Assembly (NCBI GenBank): GCA_027355725.1
Contig: DAIEHI010000217.1
Span: 1 to 50,236 of the forward strand
DNA length: 50,236 nucleotides
Direction of reading: 5' to 3'
Origin: Acidimicrobiaceae bacterium
GTDB lineage: Bacteria > Actinomycetota > Acidimicrobiia > Acidimicrobiales > RAAP-2
Notes under the pieces: model-generated
What the model was told of the DNA's origin: nothing
Databases searched by the model: none
Seen by the model: the letters and a program-made list of their open reading frames with translations, nothing else
Made by a program: the position numbers and the translations under genes
Shown: in pieces, positions 41,601 to 49,570 of the stretch
Numbering within the stretch: position 1 is the first letter of the stretch
How the letters are laid out: the number at the start of each line of letters is the position of its first letter

Positions 41601-42370
41601 GAATACCAATGAAATTCGCCGTTTCGCGAACGTACCGCGATATCGGACGTCTCACTCGGTTGATCGCGTACCGCACGAAGTCGCCTGGTCCACGACTCGC
41701 GTGAGGCCGGATCAAGTACTTGTAGGAATTGGGCGCCCACCAGTTCCTCGGTGGTCCATCCAAGGCCCTCACGCACCGAGGGTGAGATCCAGCGCACGAA
41801 ACCGTCACCGTCTAATTGAACCACGATGTCCGACGCGTTCTCAGCGAGTACTCGATATCGAGAGATCAATTCATGTTGATCAGTGACGTCATACCACGTG
41901 ACCATGACCCCGCTGTCGACCTTCACTCCATGTACGTCGTAGTACCTCGAAGGGTTCAACGCGTCACGCAACGCGGTTGCAACGTCGATGGCGACGTCGT
42001 TCAGTGTGGTGGGCTCACCAGAGAGCGTGCTCGCGCTTAGATGCGCGAACAAGATTGAATTGGCCAATGTAGGAAAGAGTTCGAGGAGTCTCGCGCCGAC
42101 GATCTCGTCGCGAGAGCGCACGAGGTAGTCGCGAGCGGCCTTGTTGGCGTCTTGGAACTCGAAATCCACGACTTGACCTTCGCGGTCACGCACAGGACAC
42201 AAGAGGACAAACGGATCAGGAAAGACTTCGACGATCGACGAGAAATTCTGGGGCCAGGATAACTGGCGAGCGGGACCGAGTTCATTTCCGCGAGCGCCTT
42301 CGAGTCGTTCGAATTCCACTCCAGATCGCTCGTCGGATTCGAGGTGGGGCTCCTCTGGAAGTTCGTCCAT
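38636..42370 (-). CDS. Multi-PAS/GAF c-di-GMP phosphodiesterase (EAL domain, no GGDEF)
   Basis: The protein has 1244 residues from ATG 42368-42370, which has AGGGGGG three bases upstream; the frame is open 16 codons further. Reading order is a PAS-like region (about 20-140), three clear PAS domains (about 145-530, with ASDIVVQLDGDGFVRWISPS, SSDVVVLGSI and ASDVVYEVDLEGVLRWVSPS), GAF (about 550-710), PAS (about 725-840), GAF (about 860-985) and EAL (about 1010-1240). EAL motifs are FEALTRFD, LSVNFSP, VEITEH, VDDAGAGYTS, VKLDISLVRD and AEGIATEMEAE, so the metal-binding Asp pair and Glu are kept although DDFGTG has become DDAGAG. Hydrolysis of c-di-GMP to pGpG is likely. No GGDEF domain or membrane helix is present. 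It is convergent with the lectin gene across only seven bases. Confidence 0.88.
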   Translation of the reverse strand: MDELPEEPHLESDERSGVEFERLEGARGNELGPARQLSWPQNFSSIVEVFPDPFVLLCPVRDREGQVVDFEFQDANKAARDYLVRSRDEIVGARLLELFPTLANSILFAHLSASTLSGEPTTLNDVAIDVATALRDALNPSRYYDVHGVKVDSGVMVTWYDVTDQHELISRYRVLAENASDIVVQLDGDGFVRWISPSVREGLGWTTEELVGAQFLQVLDPASRESWTRRLRAVRDQPSETSDIAVRSRNGEFHWYSLTTRFVSDESGALDTIVGSMRCVDAEYEARSALHVAQERYQLLAEHSSDVVVLGSIEREIEWISDSVSKLLGWHPSQMAGRNYLEYVHADDLEIVHNAYRVMADGEVQEYEVRLKTSSGEYRWVAVTVHEVPVPGGGVARIAAWRDAASEVASRIALEASEAQYRMLAESASDVVYEVDLEGVLRWVSPSVTRLLGWQPEELLGHHYSALIADEDLALTTLSRDTLHAGGSVEPYELRYKMSSGGLRWMSIHPQRALDVNGELVSLVVSLRDHQSVVTLRRAAETLSAGTRLLVRAQNEDDLLNEMCQIAVDQGGYAFAWYGRRVNDLAHSVAKVAVSREHRDYLRVIDVSWADTVNGQGPLGRALRTGTTQVTGDFSVDLSFVPWIQHTREHGFRSSIGLPVRVDGEVDGVFSVYASEPYAFEEGTIELFEDLAAEIGYGIKRLRDHERLVQSLEEQTLLTSVINEAGESVVVTDAASRIIYVNPAALRTSGFELDEVLGQQPTIFRLGLALDDMEQSVRDHLQAGETWRGILTSRRKNGDIYEEEATISPIHGVNDEVTAHVSVKRDLTNERRLEADLTREVRTHGDIVELMRRVHVGESLNETVERFCRALMGLEGVDAAAVLIVQGKGELVRVGIHSSSFLGDAEAGYDLFNVPAWMLERTAIGPWWQLASEWRSELATLFESVLGVDIVANAVVPVLYKGEMVAVLSVGTQDISAGLWMGSRLSSLEEMGTYAGTLFGQQALHHSERVSIRAQLRSIIDEQRFTPVFQPFVNLATRHVVGFEALTRFDDGVAPDVRFQAAYDVGLGSELEAVCAGAAVEAAHVMSSGLWLSVNFSPATLLDGYAGHVLDVAHRPLVVEITEHAPIKNYAEVRRAVRAIDGCRLAVDDAGAGYTSLSHILELQPDFVKLDISLVRDIDTDPTRQAMAAGVCHFAAQTDTVIIAEGIATEMEAETLLKIGVPLFASDLLGQGYIFGRPGPLPIS

Positions 42371-42463
42371 AGTCCCCCCTGACCATATTCGATTGCTCTT
42401 CAGGTGCTGTGCACCCACGTTACGCTCGCAGTCACGCTAATCAAAGGGCTGGACTGACTTTTC

Positions 42464-43135
42464 TCATTTCGTCGGTGTTAGGCCCTTCGAGCGAAGAATC
42501 TCAAGGTGTGCCGCGTGGGTCGGCGGCCCCGCGCCCAGTCGGCTCGGGCCAGAACGTTGCGTTGCCAGACCATCGAGGATGATCGTCAGATACCTGCGCC
42601 AGAGTTCCGGCGAGGCGGCACCGGTCATCGCACCAAGAGACGAGATCATGGACTCGAGAATGGGGAAATCGGCGTCCACCACGTCGTCACGAAGGAAACC
42701 ATCGCGCTGGGCGCGCTCGACGAGCGCGGAAATCGTTGGCACGATGCGCCGCTTGGCTTCGGCGATTCGAACCTGCCCGTACGAGGAGCCAACGACCACG
42801 TCTCGAAGTCCCCGGTTGGTGCACTGGCGTTGGAGGACCTGTTCTAAGAACCAGACCAGTCCATCCCACGAGTTCTGAGCAGCATTGGCACGAACGGCCA
42901 GATTGACGATTTCCTCCACCGCATTCTCGAAGAGCGCTTCCACGAGCGCCTCTTTGTCAGCGAATCGGCGATACAGCGTGCCAACGCCAACGCCCGCTTC
43001 ATGGGCAACATCATCAAGGGATACGTCAAGTCCTCGTTCAGCAAAGAGCACTGCGGCGGCGGCGAGGATCTTCTCACGATTTCGCATCGCGTCGGCTCGA
43101 AGTGGCCGCGCTTCGGTTGTCGTCTCACTATCCAT
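42464..43135 (-). CDS. TetR-family transcriptional regulator
   Basis: The protein has 223 residues. ATG 43133-43135 has GAGGGG upstream with a six-base spacer; GTG 43141 is the alternative. The N-terminal DNA-binding region (about 17-65) contains REKILAAAAVLFAERGLDVS, then LDDVAHEAGVGVGTLYRRFA and DKEALVEALF, the classic TetR helix-turn-helix. The C-terminal part is the helical ligand-binding and dimerisation domain. The gene is divergent from a DHA2 exporter across 115 bases that hold symmetric and repeated motifs. The usual arrangement is a repressor that releases exporter transcription when a substrate binds. The ligand is unknown. Confidence 0.9.
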   Translation of the reverse strand: MDSETTTEARPLRADAMRNREKILAAAAVLFAERGLDVSLDDVAHEAGVGVGTLYRRFADKEALVEALFENAVEEIVNLAVRANAAQNSWDGLVWFLEQVLQRQCTNRGLRDVVVGSSYGQVRIAEAKRRIVPTISALVERAQRDGFLRDDVVDADFPILESMISSLGAMTGAASPELWRRYLTIILDGLATQRSGPSRLGAGPPTHAAHLEILRSKGLTPTK

Positions 43136-43170
43136 GGTCACCCCTCATCAGTCTACGCGGGATCTGCAAG

Positions 43171-43230
43171 AAGTGGAGCATCTCCTCCGGATACCGCTAT
43201 AGTTGTACACAAGTGGAGGCCACCCCTCCA
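43171..43230. promoter_or_regulatory. Candidate TetR operator region between regulator and exporter
   Basis: The divergent region holds AAGTGGAG twice (43171-43178 and 43211-43218), 40 bases apart, each leading into a symmetric element. The first is GGAG-cat-CTCC and the second is TGGAGG-CCACC-CCTCCA (43214-43230). Between them lies TATAGT (43198-43203), a possible -10 of the exporter promoter. Binding at either site would block it. This fits TetR autoregulation, but the operator is inferred from symmetry alone. Confidence 0.4.
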
Positions 43231-43250
43231 TTTACTAACGAGGAGGACCC

Positions 43251-44756
43251 GTGTCAACGGTTGAAGCATCGAACAGTGCCGCGAGAGAAGTGATACAGAT
43301 CACCCCTGAGCAACACCATCATGACCGACGGTGGTGGATTTTGGCCGTTCTGGCCATCTCTCAGCTGATGGTCGTCCTTGACGGGACCATCGTCAATATC
43401 GCCCTGCCCACCGCTCAGCAGGCGCTGCACTTCTCGAATTCGGACCGCCAGTGGATCGTGACCGGATATTCCCTCGCCTTTGGCAGTCTTTTGCTACTCG
43501 GAGGTCGGGTCTCTGACTACATTGGCAGAAAAACAGCGCTCATCATTGGCCTCGGGGGGTTTGCGGTCGCCTCAGCCGTTGGTGCTGCGGCAACGAACTT
43601 CACCATGCTGGTGGCAGCGCGTACCGTCCAGGGTGCATTTGGCGCCCTGCTCGCACCCGCAGTCCTCGCTCTCCTGACGACCACTTTCACGAATCCCAAC
43701 GAGCGTGGCAAGGCCTTTGGCATCTACGGTGCTGTCGCTGGCGCCGGTGGTGCGCTTGGACTCCTGCTTGGCGGAGTGCTCACCTCGTACGCTTCGTGGC
43801 GATGGACTTTGTTGGTCAACCTCTTCTTCGCCGCCATTGGCATCTTCGGCGCCGCGGTCCTGCTTCGTCGTGATCATGGGGCCGACCATGATCCCCTGGA
43901 CTGGCCGGGGGTCCTGAGCGCCACTTCGGGTCTGTTCGCACTCGTCTTTGGTCTCTCTCACGCCGAGACCACCTCGTGGACGAATCACTACACCATCGGC
44001 AGTCTCATCATTGCCCTCGTGCTGCTCGTGACTTTCGTGTCCGTCCAACGTCGCACGAAGTTCCCACTGTTGCCACTTCGCGTCGTGCTCGATCGCGCAC
44101 GCGGCGGTTCGCTCCTCGCAATGTTGATCTCGGGTTCGGGGATGTTCGGAGTCTTTCTCTTCTTGACCTACTACCTTCAAGAAACCCTGCACTTCAGTGC
44201 TGTAACGACCGGACTCGCCTTCATGCCCATGATCGTCGGGCTCACCATCACAGCCCAGTTGTCAAACATTGTGTTACTACCCAAGTTCGGGCCTCGCCCG
44301 CTCGTGCCCACCGGCATGTTGATGGCCGCCGCCTCGCTCTACTGGCTGACCAAGCTCGGCGTCACCTCGACGTACATGGCCCACATCTTTTCGCCGCTGT
44401 TGTTGCTCGGTCTAGGTATCGGACTGGTCTTCGCACCAGCCATCAACACCGCAACCGCAGGCGTCGAGGCTCACGATGCAGGCGTCGCGTCTGCGTCGGT
44501 GAACACCTCTCAACAAATCGGCGGTTCGATTGGCACAGCATTGTTGAACACTCTGGCGGCCAGCGCGGCGACCTCGTATCTCGTTGGACGCGCCCCCACT
44601 GCTCTCAACCAGCAATTGGCCAGCGTGCACAGCTACACCTCGGCGTTTGGCTATTCAGCCCTCATCTTCATAGGTGGCGCGCTCCTCACTGGACTCTTAC
44701 TGCCTTCTGGAGCACCACGCGCCAACGGCTCCGCCACGCCACCAGCTGGTCACTAG
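43251..44756 (+). CDS. DHA2-family MFS multidrug exporter
   Basis: This is a 14-helix drug:H+ antiporter of 501 residues. Landmarks are LDGTIVNIALPTAQ in helix 1, GGRVSDYIGRKTALI (motif A, loop 2-3), and GALGLLLGGVLTSY in helix 5 (motif C). GTG 43251 is the start, with GAGGAGG about five bases upstream. The gene is divergent from the TetR gene at 42464-43135 and is probably its target. A dehydrogenase gene follows 35 bases after the stop in the same direction and may share its transcript. Substrates cannot be predicted. Confidence 0.92.
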   Translation: MSTVEASNSAAREVIQITPEQHHHDRRWWILAVLAISQLMVVLDGTIVNIALPTAQQALHFSNSDRQWIVTGYSLAFGSLLLLGGRVSDYIGRKTALIIGLGGFAVASAVGAAATNFTMLVAARTVQGAFGALLAPAVLALLTTTFTNPNERGKAFGIYGAVAGAGGALGLLLGGVLTSYASWRWTLLVNLFFAAIGIFGAAVLLRRDHGADHDPLDWPGVLSATSGLFALVFGLSHAETTSWTNHYTIGSLIIALVLLVTFVSVQRRTKFPLLPLRVVLDRARGGSLLAMLISGSGMFGVFLFLTYYLQETLHFSAVTTGLAFMPMIVGLTITAQLSNIVLLPKFGPRPLVPTGMLMAAASLYWLTKLGVTSTYMAHIFSPLLLLGLGIGLVFAPAINTATAGVEAHDAGVASASVNTSQQIGGSIGTALLNTLAASAATSYLVGRAPTALNQQLASVHSYTSAFGYSALIFIGGALLTGLLLPSGAPRANGSATPPAGH

Positions 44757-44791
44757 ACCATCATTCCGCGTATCGGCTTTAGGCTTGTTGC

Positions 44792-45718
44792 ATGACCTCG
44801 ACACGACTTGTGGTGAGCCTTCCCAATAGCGAGGTCAGGTCGTGGTTGGGTGAGGCTCCCGAGGGCGTTGACTTCGTTCAATGGGATCTCTCGGGTCCAC
44901 CACCCTTCGAGACCATCGACATCGTTGTCCCGCCCTACATGGGTGCGTCGACTCGACTCGCATCACTTTCAATGGTGAGCGCACAACTCATCCAAAGCCT
45001 CTCGATTGGTTACGACGGTGTCGCCGAGACCCTGCCGCCACGAAACGTGTACGCGAACGCCGCGTCCGTGCACGAAGCGTCGACCGCTGAATTGGCACTC
45101 GCCCTCGTATTGAGCGCGCAACGCGCCATCCCCGACTTCGTTCGAGCCGGCGAGCGGGGCCATTGGGCCCCCCAGGTACGGCCGAGTCTCGCTGATCGCG
45201 AGGTGCTACTCGTTGGTTACGGCGGCGTGGGACGTGCCATAGAGGATCGCCTCACGCCATTCGAGGTGTCGATTACGCGTGTCGCGACTCACGAACGTTC
45301 CGACGAACGTGGAACGATCCACGGCGTCGCATCGTTGATGGCGTTGCTCGCTCGAGCGGACATCGTGATCATCGCGGTGCCGCTTTCGAAGGAGACAACG
45401 CGACTCGTGAACGAGGAGTTCCTTGCAGCAATGCGCGATGATGCGCTACTCGTCAACGTCGCGCGCGGTCAGGTGGCCGATACCAATGCGTTGGTCCGTC
45501 ACGCGAGCTCGGGTCGCCTTCGACTCGCCCTTGATGTGGTCGACCCCGAACCGCTGCCGCAGGGACACCCTCTCTTTGGGCTGAGTAACGTCCTCATCAG
45601 TCCTCATATCGGTGGCGCCACGACCGCAATGCAGCCACGTGTCAAGCGCCTACTTCTTGAACAGATCGGACGCGTTCAGCGTGGAGAGACACCGCTCAAC
45701 GTAGTCCTTCGCAGTTAG
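44792..45718 (+). CDS. D-isomer-specific 2-hydroxyacid dehydrogenase
   Basis: This is a soluble NAD(P)-dependent oxidoreductase of 308 residues, slightly short for the family. The Rossmann motif is VGYGGVGRAI (141-150). The catalytic triad is complete: Arg225 in VNVARGQVAD, Glu253 in DPEPLPQGHP, and His272 in SPHIGGAT. These enzymes interconvert D-2-hydroxyacids and 2-oxoacids, for example D-lactate, glyoxylate/glycolate or phosphoglycerate. The residues visible here do not separate the subgroups. It starts 35 bases after the MFS exporter, so the two may be co-transcribed. ATG 44792 has only a weak ribosome-binding site. Confidence 0.9.
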   Translation: MTSTRLVVSLPNSEVRSWLGEAPEGVDFVQWDLSGPPPFETIDIVVPPYMGASTRLASLSMVSAQLIQSLSIGYDGVAETLPPRNVYANAASVHEASTAELALALVLSAQRAIPDFVRAGERGHWAPQVRPSLADREVLLVGYGGVGRAIEDRLTPFEVSITRVATHERSDERGTIHGVASLMALLARADIVIIAVPLSKETTRLVNEEFLAAMRDDALLVNVARGQVADTNALVRHASSGRLRLALDVVDPEPLPQGHPLFGLSNVLISPHIGGATTAMQPRVKRLLLEQIGRVQRGETPLNVVLRS

Positions 45719-45810
45719 CACAGACTGCTTTCGTTGGTTCGTTCGACGACTGAACTCGAGCCTCTTCGAAGGGACGCGCTCTAGCGCCACCAACCGCACG
45801 CACTACGCGC

Positions 45811-47268
45811 TCACATGAAGACAGCGAGCGCGGCGGTGCCATCATCGAGATCGAAGCGCACTGCAGTGCGTTGAGCCGTGCGAACAGCCCAACTTGATGT
45901 GCTGATGAGTCCGACGACGAGCACCAGTACCCCGCATCCCGTGAGCAGCCACCAGTCGGTGTGCGAGGTGTGAGTGAAACCCGTTGAAGAGAACCCTCGC
46001 CCGACCCCGCTCGCGAGTGCGGAACCGACGATGCCCACGCCCAGGGTCTGGCCGATCTGTCGACTCGTCGCAGCCACTGCCGCCGCCACGCCGGCCTGGC
46101 TCGCTGGCATCCCTGACACCGCGGTGTTGGTGATGGGTGCGTTCACGAGCCCAAAGCCGATGCCGAAGACGACGTACGCGACAAAGAGATACCCGAACGA
46201 TGTCGAGTGAGACAGACCTGTCAACATCGCACTCCCCGCTGCCATGGTCGCGCCCGCGAGCACCAGAGACGGACGCGCGCCCCAGCGCCCGACCATTCGG
46301 CCAGAGACCGAGGACAACACCGCCATCGACACGGCCATTGGCAAAGTGTCCAGGCCCGCACTCAGTGCCGAGAGGCCGCGGGTGTCTTGAAGGTAGAGCG
46401 TGTTCAAGAATAAGAAGCCCCCAAAGGCGAAAAAGGACGCAATCGCGATAATCGTCGCCCCCGAAAAGGGCGCACTCTTGAAGAATCGAATCTCGATGAG
46501 TGCCTCGTGACGTCGAAGCTCATACCACGCGAGCGTCACGAGACCAAGTGCTGCGACAACGAAGAGTCCAAGGATCCCAAACGAGCTCCAGCCCCGACCC
46601 GGTCCTTCGATGATGGCGTAGGTGACGCTGGCGAGCGTCACCAGGACGAGTGCCTGACCGATGGGATCCAGGCGACGTGCCTTCTCGGCGCGGGATTCGG
46701 GAATGAACCAGTTGGCTAGGACCAGCGCAAGCACACCAAAGGGTATGTTGACCCAAAAGATCGAACGCCAACCCACTCCCTGGACGAGTAGTCCACCAAG
46801 GACCGGACCCGCCGCCAACGCGACACCGGTGATGCCGCCCCAGATCCCAATGGCCTGCGCACGCTCTCGCGGATCATTGAAGGTGTTTCGGATGATTGAC
46901 ATGGCGACCGGATTCAGCATCGATCCGCCAACCGCTTGGAGCATTCGAAACACCACGAGCCACGTGAGACTGGGCGCGAGGCTGCACGCGAGTGAACCGA
47001 GTACGAACAACGAGAGACCCACCGAGAAGATCTTTCGACGACCGAGTCGGTCCGCGGTCGATCCTGACAGCATGAACAGACTCGCGAGTACGAGGGTGTA
47101 GCCATCAACGATCCATTGCAACCCAGATAACGAGGTGTGAAAGTCTCTGCCCATTGATGGCAGTGCGACGTTCACGATGGTGTTGTCAACGTAGACAATG
47201 AAAAGGCTCATGCAACAGATCGTGAGAATGCCCAATCGGCGGCGACGCGACAGCTCGAGGATCGTCAC
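45811..47268 (-). CDS. DHA2-family MFS exporter
   Basis: This is the third DHA2-type transporter of the window, 485 residues with about 14 membrane helices. Helix 1 carries VDNTIVNVALPSMG, with Asn in place of the Gly seen in the other two. Motif A reads SGSTADRLGRRKIF and the helix 5 motif C region is ALAAGPVLGGLLVQG. The GTG start at 47266-47268 has GGAGACGG some distance upstream. It is convergent with the dehydrogenase gene and divergent from the helicase gene. No regulator gene is adjacent. Confidence 0.9.
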   Translation of the reverse strand: MTILELSRRRRLGILTICCMSLFIVYVDNTIVNVALPSMGRDFHTSLSGLQWIVDGYTLVLASLFMLSGSTADRLGRRKIFSVGLSLFVLGSLACSLAPSLTWLVVFRMLQAVGGSMLNPVAMSIIRNTFNDPRERAQAIGIWGGITGVALAAGPVLGGLLVQGVGWRSIFWVNIPFGVLALVLANWFIPESRAEKARRLDPIGQALVLVTLASVTYAIIEGPGRGWSSFGILGLFVVAALGLVTLAWYELRRHEALIEIRFFKSAPFSGATIIAIASFFAFGGFLFLNTLYLQDTRGLSALSAGLDTLPMAVSMAVLSSVSGRMVGRWGARPSLVLAGATMAAGSAMLTGLSHSTSFGYLFVAYVVFGIGFGLVNAPITNTAVSGMPASQAGVAAAVAATSRQIGQTLGVGIVGSALASGVGRGFSSTGFTHTSHTDWWLLTGCGVLVLVVGLISTSSWAVRTAQRTAVRFDLDDGTAALAVFM

Positions 47269-47441
47269 TGGATCACCGTCTCCATCGCAGGTTCACGAGG
47301 GTCTCGCAGCAAAGACGTCCCGTCATCGCGATTGACGTGGACCAGCCAACGCGAACTCAACATTCATTCAACCTATCGGCCCTGATGCGACCCGAAGAAC
47401 TCGCAGGGGTGGAACAATTTCAACAATGAGCGTCGTGCGCC

Positions 47442-49508
47442 GTGTCAGAGCCGGTCAGTAGAGTCGAACACATGTTCGCCTCTGAGAGTACCCTCAATAA
47501 AGAACAACTCGACGCAGCGACGTTTAGAGATGGCCCGCTTCGCGTCATTGCCGGCCCCGGTACCGGAAAGACAACGACCCTCACGGCTCGCGTGGAGGTA
47601 CTGCTCGAGCGAGGGATCGCGCCAGAGAGAATCTTGCTGCTCACCTTCACGCGGCGCGCGGCGCGAGAGATCGTGAATCGAGTTCGCTCCCTCAGCGGCT
47701 CGGATCACGTTCGAAGGGTCTCGGGCGGCACATTTCACTCCGTTGCCCACCGGACCCTTCGTAGCAATCACGCCGCCATTGGACTTCCAGAGGGTTTCGG
47801 CGTCCTCGATCACGCAGACTCGGCCGACTTGATGGATTTGGTGCGAGCAGAGCTCGGAGTACTGAGTGGGTCACGACGACTCCCAAAGAAGGCGACCCTA
47901 TCCGCTTTGTACTCACGATCAGTGAACACCGCGACCCCACTGACTGAAGTCATGCTCGAACACACTCCGTGGTGCGCGGATCGCGTGGAAGACGTGGCTG
48001 CGGTCTTTCGAGCATTCGTGGCGCGAAAGAGAGCGCTTGGTCTCTTGGACTTCGACGATCTCCTGCTCTATTGGCGCGTCGCGGTGCACGACGATCACTT
48101 AGGCGACACTCTTGGTGCTGAGTACGACCACATCCTCGTAGACGAATTCCAAGACGTGAACCTGTTGCAGCTCGACGTCCTAACCGGACTTCGTCGAAAC
48201 GACTCGCGAGTGACCCTGGTTGGCGATGACGCGCAGGCGATCTACAGCTTCCGGGGGGCGTCGGCACGTTTCCTCATCGACGCAGAGGACTACTTCAACG
48301 ATCTCACCACCATCACCTTGAACTTGAACTACCGATCAACCGCGCCAATCTTGAACGTGGCCAACGCCATTGCAGCTGAGGCACCCGAAGGCTTCAGTTC
48401 ACTGCTCAGAGAAAAAGTCCCCTTCCCCGGGGCACGTCGCCCACAATTGGTGCACTGCTTTGATGAGCGCCACCAATCGGAGCTGGTCACCGACCGCGTA
48501 CTCGAACTCTACGAACAAGGCGTCAGTCTGCAACGACAGGCGGTCCTCTTTCGTGCCGCCCACCACAGTGCGGACCTCGAACTCGAATTGAGTCGACGTC
48601 ATATCCCCTTTGTGAAGTACGGGGGTCTTCGCTACCTTGAAGCTGCTCACGTCAAAGATCTGCTCGCGGCGTTTCGACTCGCCGACAATCCACGAGACGA
48701 GATGGCGTGGTTTCGACTCCTCCAACACGTGCCCGGCGTCGGACCAGCCAAGGCGCGACGGGCGGTTGATGCAATGCGCGACATCGACGGAGCGCTCCCC
48801 CTCTCTCACATGGGTGTCGGACAACGCCGCGAGTTCGTGCTCGCCGGTCTTCCGCTCGAGAGCAGTGTCCTCGTCTCTGATCTACTGAGTGCCCTCGAAC
48901 AGCAACAGGGTGAACCTGTGGCCCTGCACGCAGAACGGATCCGTCGAGCGGTGACACCACTCATCATCAATACCTACGACGATGCACCAGCGCGACTCGA
49001 AGACCTCGGAGCGTTGGTGCTCGCGTGCGGTGAGGCGACACGATTGAGCGATGTGGCGGCTGAGCAGGTGCTCGAGGCGCCGCTTTCGACGGGAGACTTA
49101 GCGGGCCCTCCAACGATCGATGAGGACTGGCTGGTGCTGTCAACGGTTCACTCAGCCAAAGGACTCGAATTCGATGCGGTGCACGTCATTCACGCCGCGG
49201 ACGGTAATTTTCCATCAGACATGGCGCTCTCGACGCCCGAGGGTCTTGAAGAGGAGCGGCGGCTCTTCTACGTCTCGGTGACGCGGGCCCGACGTGATCT
49301 TTCGATCTACGTGCCGCTGCGCTACCACCACCATCGTGTCCACGACGACCATTCGTGGGCGCAGCCGTCTCGATTCTTGAGTGACGGGGTTCGCTCAACC
49401 TTCGATGAAGTTCAAACCGTGCGAGAACGTGGGTCAACGAGCGATGTCGCACAGGTGCCGATTGACGGTTCGAGTGCGGTCTCAGTGCACCTATCGTCCT
49501 TGTGGTGA
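47442..49508 (+). CDS. UvrD/PcrA/Rep-type superfamily 1A DNA helicase
   Basis: This is an ATP-driven 3'-5' DNA translocase of 688 residues, near the usual length. All SF1A motifs are present: Q-motif LNKEQLDAA (18-26), motif I GPGTGKTT (38-45), Ia LTFTRRAAREI, II VDEFQDVN, III GDDAQAIYSFRGA, IV LNYRST, V TVHSAKGLEFDAV, and VI EERRLFYVSVTRARRDL. No nuclease domain or HRDC domain is seen at the C terminus. GTG 47442 or ATG 47472 could be the start; neither has a clear ribosome-binding site. Such helicases act in repair and in removing protein blocks from DNA. The exonuclease III gene follows 62 bases later, so this may be a small repair cluster. Confidence 0.92.
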   Translation: MSEPVSRVEHMFASESTLNKEQLDAATFRDGPLRVIAGPGTGKTTTLTARVEVLLERGIAPERILLLTFTRRAAREIVNRVRSLSGSDHVRRVSGGTFHSVAHRTLRSNHAAIGLPEGFGVLDHADSADLMDLVRAELGVLSGSRRLPKKATLSALYSRSVNTATPLTEVMLEHTPWCADRVEDVAAVFRAFVARKRALGLLDFDDLLLYWRVAVHDDHLGDTLGAEYDHILVDEFQDVNLLQLDVLTGLRRNDSRVTLVGDDAQAIYSFRGASARFLIDAEDYFNDLTTITLNLNYRSTAPILNVANAIAAEAPEGFSSLLREKVPFPGARRPQLVHCFDERHQSELVTDRVLELYEQGVSLQRQAVLFRAAHHSADLELELSRRHIPFVKYGGLRYLEAAHVKDLLAAFRLADNPRDEMAWFRLLQHVPGVGPAKARRAVDAMRDIDGALPLSHMGVGQRREFVLAGLPLESSVLVSDLLSALEQQQGEPVALHAERIRRAVTPLIINTYDDAPARLEDLGALVLACGEATRLSDVAAEQVLEAPLSTGDLAGPPTIDEDWLVLSTVHSAKGLEFDAVHVIHAADGNFPSDMALSTPEGLEEERRLFYVSVTRARRDLSIYVPLRYHHHRVHDDHSWAQPSRFLSDGVRSTFDEVQTVRERGSTSDVAQVPIDGSSAVSVHLSSLW

Positions 49509-49570
49509 GCGAGGGAGTGCGCCCGAAGGGAGCGTGCACGACCTTGCGAGCGCGATTGTTACCATGGCGC

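Noticed and set aside
43572..44192. Minus-strand frame of 206 codons inside the DHA2 exporter
   Set aside because: It is antisense to a certain MFS gene; charged, low-complexity composition and no motif.
47321..47337. Inverted repeat CGTCA-N7-TGACG between the third DHA2 exporter and the helicase
   Set aside because: Arms of five bases are within what chance gives in a GC-rich intergenic region; no supporting promoter element was seen.
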